From the NCBI RefSeq assembly GCF_030445035.2, contig NC_080685.1, forward strand, positions 112,828,432 to 112,892,431: DNA of 64,000 nucleotides, written 5' to 3'. This DNA comes from Dasypus novemcinctus. Its lineage: Eukaryota; Chordata; Mammalia; Cingulata; Dasypodidae. The position numbers and the translations under genes were made by a program. Shown in pieces: positions 57,009 through 64,000 of the stretch. The notes under the pieces were generated by a model. That model did no database searches. It had not been told where the DNA came from and was given only the letters and a program-made list of their open reading frames with translations. The first letter of the stretch is position 1. Each line of letters opens with the position of its first letter.

Positions 57009-57053
57009 ATTGGCCCCACGGCCTTTTGAATTCTCCCCGGCGCCGCCGATTGG
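57009..57053 (-). promoter_or_regulatory. LBR: two CCAAT boxes with a TTTGAA between
   Basis: ATTGG occurs at 57009-57013 and 57049-57053, that is, CCAAT on the LBR sense strand, 40 bp apart. Such paired NF-Y sites suit a TATA-less promoter. A TTTGAA (CHR-like) lies between them at 57025-57030. Confidence 0.5.
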
Positions 57054-57540
57054 CCGCGCGCTGCGGCGTCCCCGCCCCGCCCTGAGACGCCCGCGAGGCC
57101 TCGCGGGGTGGGGCGCTTATCTCCGGCGCCAGGTGCCCCGCGGCCCTCAGCCGGCGGCCTCACGCCCGCGCGCTCCCTCCCGCCGTCGCCGCGGCCCTCG
57201 GGCGAGGAGCAGCAGAGGATGCGGCCTTCGAGGTGGCTTGGCGAAAGTAATAATAAAAATGCGCAAAGAAAAAAAATACACAGAGTGATCCTTAAAGATC
57301 TGCCGTGCGAGACGGAAGGCGCCGCTTGCTCAAACGCGGCTCGTGCTTTTCCCGCAGAAGCCCCCGGCGGACCCTTTGTCCTGGCGATCCCCGCGCCGCG
57401 GTGGGAACCGGCACGCACGGAAGGCGGGGGCGGGAGGAAGGAAGGGCTCCTGCGGGGTGAGGGGTGCCCGGGGCCTGGGCTGTGCAGGCCTCCTTCCACC
57501 GGCTTAGCGGAGCAGGAATTGCCCTTAAGGACGGTGCGCC

Positions 57541-58589
57541 GAGATGCGGTGGAAAATGCTCCAAACGCACTCTATTGCGCGGGACAGGAAATTCTACCCC
57601 GACACGCCGTGGCCATCTCGCAAGACCCCCAAAATGCTGACTCCTTGTACTATGAACTCGAATCTGTTATGGATCCTTTTTCCACCAAGTTATCATTATG
57701 GGTTAGTTGGTTTCCTTCCTTTGAGGTCGAGAGTTTAAAGCAGCCCATTGAAGTTCCCTATTCTGCAGTGTGGTTTTAATCAAAGTATTTTTTACCTCCT
57801 TTACTAGGTAAATTTACGTGCATTTCTATTTTAGAAGCACTGTTTAAATTATAACAGTGAATAAGCTTTTTTACTAGCCTAGCTCCCGGTCGAGGGAGCT
57901 CTCATTTTTTCCCCAGTTCTAACTAACTACAAAACACCCGGGTTTACTACTCTGAAAAAAAGAGAAAAGCTAATATATTAAGCTTTCTCGTCTTTGACTC
58001 CAGTGTGAATGAGTTGCTCAGAGTCTTTCCTGAGAACAAGTTCTGAAAGGAGGATGGTGGAAGAGCAGTGGGTTCAGAAAGTGGGGCGGGGAAGCCACAA
58101 AAGGCACGGAAATGGGGCGGTTTAGGAATGCTGAACTCTACCAACTTCAGGTTTGCTTGAGAATTTGACTCAGAAGCCCCCAGAGTAGAGCTGAGACCCT
58201 GGAAAGAACACAGGGTGGGTATCAATCCCTGGGTATTGCCAGTCACCAGAGGACTGTTCACAGAGGGCAGAGCAAGAAATAAGACGAATCTTTTCTGACG
58301 TAACTCACAGCCATCTACTTTTCTTTAGTATGATGGTTACATCAAAAGAGCCCCATGAAATTAATCTCTTGAGTAAATGCAGCCAGATGGACAAGAAACT
58401 ATTTTTATTGCCCATCTCAAGGACATAAAAATAACTTGATTGTATAGAAATTTTCATAATGCTCTCCATTGTCATGGAATTGGCTCTGGGTGGAAATCTG
58501 AGCTGCAGAGATGGATGTGGCACTCAGAATTCAGAATACCTTTCTGATTTGGGAAAACCTCCTAAGGCTGAGTAGCCTTAACTGTTCTG
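57541..58589. other. intergenic, upstream of LBR
   Basis: No exon or named repeat is supported. A + strand open frame of 223 codons starts at 57108 inside the CpG island and ends at 57779; it has no domain that I recognise. Confidence 0.4.
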
Positions 58590-58680
58590 TGTTTTTTTTT
58601 GTCCTTATTTTTTTAATATTACATTCAAAAAATATGAGGTCCCCATATACCCCCACCCCCCTCACCCCACTCTGTTGAAC
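58590..58680 (-). mobile_element. retroposon X, short 3'-end fragment
   Basis: The + strand AATATTACATTCAAAAAATA followed by TGAGGTCCCCATATACCCCC matches the 3' end shared by the copies at 6300 and 22380. Only about 90 bp is kept. Confidence 0.55.
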
Positions 58681-60084
58681 AGCATAATAGTGTCAGCCCT
58701 ACCTCAGAGAGTTTTGAAGGGCTTTTCTACATCTATGGAGACCTCTATAGAAACTACTCCTAATAACCAAGCAGTGCTACATAATTCTTTTCTTATATGT
58801 TCTACCCAGACCAAGATTTCACTGGATTTCCCTTGAGGTAAATATTTCCTGAGTCATTTCCGCCTATGAAACATAAGAAGATTCTTTAAAACAACAAACA
58901 AACAAAAAGACCTCATTTTAAAGGTCAGGTTTAGAAATTCTCATCATAATAAAATGAAGTTAAAAGACTGTAAATTATTAGAATCAGTTTAGTCAACATT
59001 AAACCTTTTAAATTATCTGCTAAAGACATTTTTAACACAGAACTGATTTTGACATCAAGGAAACGAAGCAATAATTATTGTTCATTTCTAGCTAAGGGAC
59101 TGAAGCATATTGCGAAAAATCAGATAAGGCTCCTTTCTCAACAAAGGAACTGTCGATATTTTTCTTTCCTTTTTTTTTTTTTTGAAGAAGTGTGTAGATT
59201 TGGGAGTGGAGAATTTTCCGGTTTAGTCCTCAGGAAAAATGCTTGTGGATTTTCAAAATATTTAAAATAGAAATCACTTAAAGATCCATGTCTTGGCTCT
59301 CCGGTCATCAGTGTAGCCTTGAGTGTCATGGTCTTCCCTGCTGGCATGGAGAGAGCCCAGGAGAAGTGGTGGGAAGCCCAGCCAGGGAGCACTGTACATA
59401 CAGGAGCCCCAGCGTCCTGCAGCACCAGCACGGCAACTATGGACCTCCGCGGCCAAGAGGGCCCTGGCTGTCAGGATGGAAACCGTCTCTTTCAGGAAAT
59501 AGGTCTAGGTGAAAATTCAGTTGGATTCATTTGGTAACGTTTTATAGAAACAAAATTTTATATGCTGGAAATTGTAGAAAGCCTTCATTCATAAATTAGG
59601 AGTACCCAAGAGCCATCTGATAAAGCCACATTTCTGATATTGTTTGATCTGAATGGTATCTATTTACCCAGAAAGGGCGTTCATGACTAACATGGTGCAA
59701 TAATTATATCCACCTTAGTAACATTTTTCTTTCATTTTTATTTGAGACACCCACACATGCATATATTTGCAGCACTTACCTAATCTCCCCACTTTTTCCT
59801 TAATATTTAATCGGGGATCAGAAGGGGGAACTATTTGAATATACTGATCCAGGTACACTGCTATCCAAACGTAAAGGGAGGAACTTAAAAGAGACGGAGC
59901 ATGTGTATGCCAACGTGTTGGTGAATTAGAAAAGAGGAAGCAGGATCTGGTGTAGTAATAGTAACTACAATTTCCTGATTAAGCTGTAAGCACTCTGTGT
60001 GTTTTGACTTATTCAGCTCTCACAATAGCCATCTGAGGTAGAAATACTTTACAGCTGAAGATGCTGGGAAGGCACCGTGTACGT
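58681..60084. other. intergenic, nothing recognised
   Basis: AT-rich sequence with a small GC-richer block near 59290-59490. The open frames there lack recognisable motifs. Confidence 0.45.
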
Positions 60085-60282
60085 CTGTTACAGCCTGGAG
60101 GCTCACACTACTTTGCAAAGTGCAGGGGCATCGCCTGGAGGCCTGCTGGAGATGCAAATCCCCAGGCGCACCTCAGACTCCCTGAATCTGGAAGTCTAGG
60201 GTGGGGCCGCCTTCTGAAGTTTAAAGAAGCCCACAGGAGACTCTGATCATCAGCAGGCTCACATTTGAGAACTCCTGACAAA
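60085..60282. mobile_element. MER5A-type hAT repeat
   Basis: GGGCATCGCCTGGAGGCCTG, then AGATGCAAATCCCCAGGC, GTGGGGCCGCCTTCTGAAG and a TTTGAGAACTCCTG end follow the MER5A pattern. Confidence 0.75.
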
Positions 60283-60966
60283 GGAAAGGGTGGTGGTTAC
60301 GTTAATGGTTTCTTTTCCTTTAAAGTTTCCTGTCTGAGGTTTTAAACCATTTGATTATTATAGGAGGAAGCACTTGAAAGCCACTCCAAGAAACGTCTTC
60401 CTAAAGGGCTGCCCAAACACTGAGCCTTAGATGAAGTGTCCACAACCGAGGGCCCACTGCAGGGACTGCAGAGGCGGGGCTGGGGGAGGCTCTGCACAGG
60501 GCCCAGCGCTGACGCGGCCTCCCCTCTCAGGCCTGTCGGGGCGCACAGCGGCTAGGCAGGGCAATCGTCATCTCCTCCGCCAGAGCGCTTTCTTCCTTTC
60601 CTGAGAACTGTTCCTTTACCAGCTGTAGAACTAATACATTTTTTGAAACGTCAAGGGAAATTAATTTGGTTGTTTTAAAAGAATGAATAACGATTTTTAA
60701 AAAGGTTAGGTAAGGTTAAACAGGATGAAGACCCGAGACGGGTCGCACAGGGCTCTGCTTCCAACCCAGGTCTTCTGGACTCCTGAGCGCACGCTTTCCC
60801 ACCACAGGACCCGAGTAGGCACCAGCCCTGGCCAGAAGGTCAAGTGCAGGAGCAAGGTCACCTTGATTTACAGCCTTTCAGGCCACACCGGTAAGGAAGT
60901 CCAAAAGATGAGTTAGAATTCAGGTACCAGAATTTACTAGAGCCTTACCACTAAGAATGCACCTGA
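60283..60966. other. intergenic, nothing recognised
   Basis: No gene or repeat that I can support. Confidence 0.45.
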
Positions 60967-61195
60967 AGGGAGAGGATGTGGCTCAAGCAGTTGAGCTCCG
61001 GCTTCCCACATGGGAGTTCCCAGGGTTTGGTTTCCTGTGCTTCCTAAAAACAAAAACAAACAAACAAAAAAACAAATAACAAAGAAAGAATCCAACTCAG
61101 GGAGCACAGGCTTCCCATGTACAAGGTCCAGGGTTCAATCGCTGACCACCACCCCCCCCCCCGCCCCCGGTACCTCAAAAAAACACAAAACACAA
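60967..61195 (+). mobile_element. tRNA-headed SINE, two partial copies
   Basis: GGGAGAGGATGTGGCTCAAG with an A-rich tail of AAACA repeats is followed by a second piece (CTTCCCATGTACAAGGTCCA, GGGTTCAATC) and another A-rich run. Confidence 0.6.
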
Positions 61196-61289
61196 AAACA
61201 AAGCTATACCTGTAAGGAAAGGAAGGAGCAACTGCAGTGAGCAACAGCCTGGTAGAGACTGCAAGGGGTGGGAGAAGACTAAGGGCTAA

Positions 61290-61510
61290 CGAGAGCCAGT
61301 TCTGCATCAAGTGCTTTGCATTCCTTGCCTTTTTAAATCTCAAATCAACTCAATGAAAAAGGTATCCCCAGACCCATTTTTATGAGGAAACTGAGACTCG
61401 GAGAGGTCAAAACATTTGTACAAGACCAAAGCCAGCAAATAAGTGCTGAGCAGAAATTCTAACCCAGGCCTAAGGATTCCAAATGACAAGTACTTTCTAC
61501 TACCTGAACC
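61290..61510 (+). mobile_element. MIR SINE
   Basis: TTTATGAGGAAACTGAGACT, then CGGAGAGGTCAAAACATTTG and CTAACCCAGGCCTAAGGATT follow the MIR order. Confidence 0.75.
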
Positions 61511-62814
61511 AATGTGGTCCTCGATGGAGCCTCCTGGTGCTCTTGCCATGGACTTGTAACCACACAAAATGTGTGTTACCTGATCCCACTTTTAAAGTAT
61601 CAAAAATACCAGCTCAGCTCAGTACCACCGTAATCTTTGTACTATACTTAGTACAGTAACCAATGCAATTAAATCTGCCTAACATGTTGAAAGAGGATGA
61701 TATAAAATATTTGAGATTAATATTTAAAATCAAATTAGCAAAATAAAAAGTATATTTTTAAAAAACCAAATAGCATAATTATCTTAAATGTATTCATTTA
61801 GCTTGAGCAAGAGCATCCTAATTGATAGTACAACATAAAATCTATTTGTAGAACAGCAATGTATTGAATTATTTGTTCATAGCATACACCTACATAAATG
61901 ACTAAAAATACATGTGACTAGTACATCTTTTTAAGCAGATGAAATGTAATTGCAACATAGATTTATCTGAAAATTGTACAGAGTCTACTTGAATAGCTAT
62001 TCAATAACTATAATGATTACTTGGTACAAATATTTTGGAAAAAATTTACATATTCATTCTAAGTTCCTTATTCTTTTGCTTGCTCATTTTTGATATACAG
62101 GGCTAGCAAAGCAAATCATCCTACTTTGAATTGGGAGTTCCTGGTCTTTCTCCAGGATAAGTCATTTTCCAAACAGAATACAATTTTCAGGTCTACATTA
62201 AGCTTTATTTACTGTATGGGTATATTTTTTACATAATTAGATTTCTGAAACCTCAGTAAAATTATATTTTCCCTAGGTAATGTAATAAAGGAAGGCTTAT
62301 CTTGGACCATCCAAAAAGATTCCACTTTTAAAGTATCAAAAATACCAGGTTACAAGCCTTCCGATTGCATTAACCCAGAAAATAGCATTAGAGCAACTCA
62401 CTTCAAAAATGTCATTTCTACAAATTTATAACAGTCCCCTGCCTTTCTAATTTCCACTTTTCCCCCCTATTTTTACTTTTTCTGATGTTCTGTGTGTTCG
62501 TTCCCCTGGCCCTAGAGAGAGCTCCTGTCGCTTGTAAGTCAAGGAGACACTCACCTTGTCCCCCAGGAGTCGAATCCTTGGGTGCCATGTCTCCTTTGCT
62601 GGCCCTTCCTGGGGTGGCTCCTTTCACTGGCCCCAGTGCAGCGTACTCAGATTCCCTTTTGATTCAGTTTTAGAAGGAAATGGTCTTGGAACTAGACAGA
62701 GCTGGTGGTTTGCACAGCATTGCAGATGTACTAACTGCTGCTAAATTTTTCTCTTTAAATGGTTAATTTTATGTTATGTGAATTTCACCTCAAGTTTAAT
62801 AAAATATTACAAAT
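61511..62814. other. intergenic, nothing recognised
   Basis: Mostly AT-rich. A 20-bp phrase (CCACTTTTAAAGTATCAAAA, continuing ATACCAG) occurs twice, near 61588 and 62322, perhaps from the same unnamed repeat. No gene is supported. Confidence 0.4.
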
Positions 62815-63185
62815 GTACATGCTTTATGCTTTTTGACCTAGCAATTCCTCTTCTGGAAATTTATCCCATTAGTGAATTTATATTTATATAAATAAATGCA
62901 AGAGCTTGTGAGAGAGATTCTTTAAAAAATTTACATTCACTAATGTGCTCAATAATGTTTTACAAAACTATACATTTCATCATTGTACTAGCAAAAGATT
63001 GGAAACAACTAAATGTCCATCAGAAGCGGACAGGAAAATAAAGTTATATCTTTACAAGAAAATATCATGTAACTGCAAAAAAGATCAAGGAAGGCTTAAG
63101 ATACTTATTTGAATATATCTCTGCTATATGGTATGATATGATTCCATTTGTGTGAAGAAAAGGAAAAGGGAAGAATTTATATAGA
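62815..63185 (+). mobile_element. ancient L1 3' fragment
   Basis: TGACCTAGCAATTCCTCTTC, AAATTTATCCCATTAG, TTGGAAACAACTAAATGTCC and GATTCCATTTGTGTGAAG follow the old L1 order. Confidence 0.7.
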
Positions 63186-63417
63186 GATTTTCTTGTATGT
63201 TCATGGCCATATTTCTATTTTGATACTAAACAATTTGTTTCCTCTGGGAAATGAAACTGGTTAGAATAAAGTGCTGACCATGAATTTAACAGATTGTAGC
63301 TCCCTTTTTAAGGATTCTTACTGATAACAGGTCTTCCTTCTTACATGCAAAAGGGCAGTGTAAATTCCTGCCAGCTACTTTGAAAATACTTTGCTCATTA
63401 ATATTTACTCAACAATA

Positions 63418-64000
63418 TGTGTGTATTAGTAGGGTTCTCTAGGGAAACAGAACCAACAAGATAGATAGATGACACATAGAGAGATGAGAGATAGATAGAT
63501 ACATACGTGCACACATACGTACATACATACATATATAGATGCATACATAGATACATAGATATTATGAGACCTGTTGTAAGAATAGGCTTACCTGACCGTG
63601 GGATGGTTGAGTGTGAATTCCACAGGGCAGGTCACAAGCTGGGAACTCTGATTAAGGGTTTCAGTTAATCCCTCAGGAGAAGCTGACTGGCTTCTATTCC
63701 TCCCTTCTCTGTCCCTTTCAGTCCAGGCTGGCAGTGGTTCCACTCATACAAATTTTACAAAAACCTAGTTGGCTTTATTGAGTGCAATTCACAGAACCAG
63801 CACACAGAAGGACTTTCCACAGATCATTCCTGGATAACTGCATTTCCAATCCCGACTTCCACGGAAATGGCTGACTGGATCTATGGTCACTGAAACCCTC
63901 ACATTGAGCCCATTCTCTGGGGACTTGCTTTCCAAAAGCTCAGGGAAATCCCTGATAGAGTTGCTTCTGGCCCTAATCTCAGAGCACACTATCTGGATAG
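63418..64000. mobile_element. interspersed repeat with internal microsatellite, runs off the window
   Basis: It opens GTGTATTAGTAGGGTTCTCT and continues AGGGAAACAGAACCAACA, then a GATA/CATA microsatellite, then TCCACAGGGCAGGTCACAAG. The arrangement recalls a common mammalian repeat whose name I cannot confirm. The right boundary is not seen. Confidence 0.5.
63459..63565 (+). repeat. GATA / CATA compound microsatellite
   Basis: Interrupted runs of AGAT, ACAT and ATAC tetranucleotides cover about 107 bp. Confidence 0.85.

Larger units (their letters stand above)
55980..57540. promoter_or_regulatory. LBR: CpG island at the LBR 5' end
   Basis: About 1.5 kb is extremely rich in C+G and in CpG, with many GGGCGGGG-type Sp1 sites on both strands and no TATA box. 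It lies 2.7 kb upstream of the first coding exon of LBR. Several long open frames here on both strands follow from the lack of A/T-rich stop codons. Confidence 0.85.

Noticed and set aside
55929-57499. Several 100-230-codon frames on both strands at the CpG island
   Set aside because: High GC content removes stop codons. The frames overlap on both strands and none has a recognisable domain. Only the 57108-57779 frame is kept as a low-priority finding.

Overview
The window is vertebrate nuclear DNA, almost certainly from an armadillo-type xenarthran (Dasypus or a close relative). The main evidence is five long copies of a tRNA-headed SINE whose head, conserved body and A-rich tail match my memory of the DAS family of armadillos, plus lineage-style L1 elements. 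No database was searched. All gene models were built by hand from translated exons joined at GT/AG splice sites with compatible phases.

Two protein genes are present and they converge tail to tail. The last seven coding exons of DNAH14 (dynein axonemal heavy chain 14) lie on the + strand at 11577-33229. They keep one open frame across six introns and end at a normal stop. The complete coding region of LBR (lamin B receptor / delta-14 sterol reductase) lies on the - strand as 13 coding exons from 53266 down to 37239. It encodes 618 residues; human LBR, from memory, has 615. The two genes' polyadenylation signals are about 1.9 kb apart, with one SINE in between. The same DNAH14-LBR arrangement exists on human chromosome 1q42.

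Layout: 1-8915 is L1 and another retroposon, presumably inside a DNAH14 intron. 8916-20465 holds five DNAH14 exons (the fifth starts at 20466) among old repeats. 20466-22211 is a very GC-rich patch with a DNAH14 exon and a 93-unit minisatellite. 22212-31245 is a nest of inserted retroelements in one intron. 32541-33229 carries the last two DNAH14 exons. 35435-53279 is LBR, with L2, MIR, DAS and hAT fragments in its introns. 55980-57540 is the LBR CpG-island promoter, with two possible untranslated first exons. 57541-64000 is intergenic with no gene that I can recognise.

Nothing here looks like an unknown multi-gene system. The most notable items are the GC-rich minisatellite starting 39 bp after a DNAH14 splice donor, a sense-strand G-quadruplex tract just inside an LBR intron, an L1 5' region built of roughly 105-bp monomers, a retroposon family with three copies sharing one 3' end, and a splice donor of LBR lying at the edge of an ancient MIR element.
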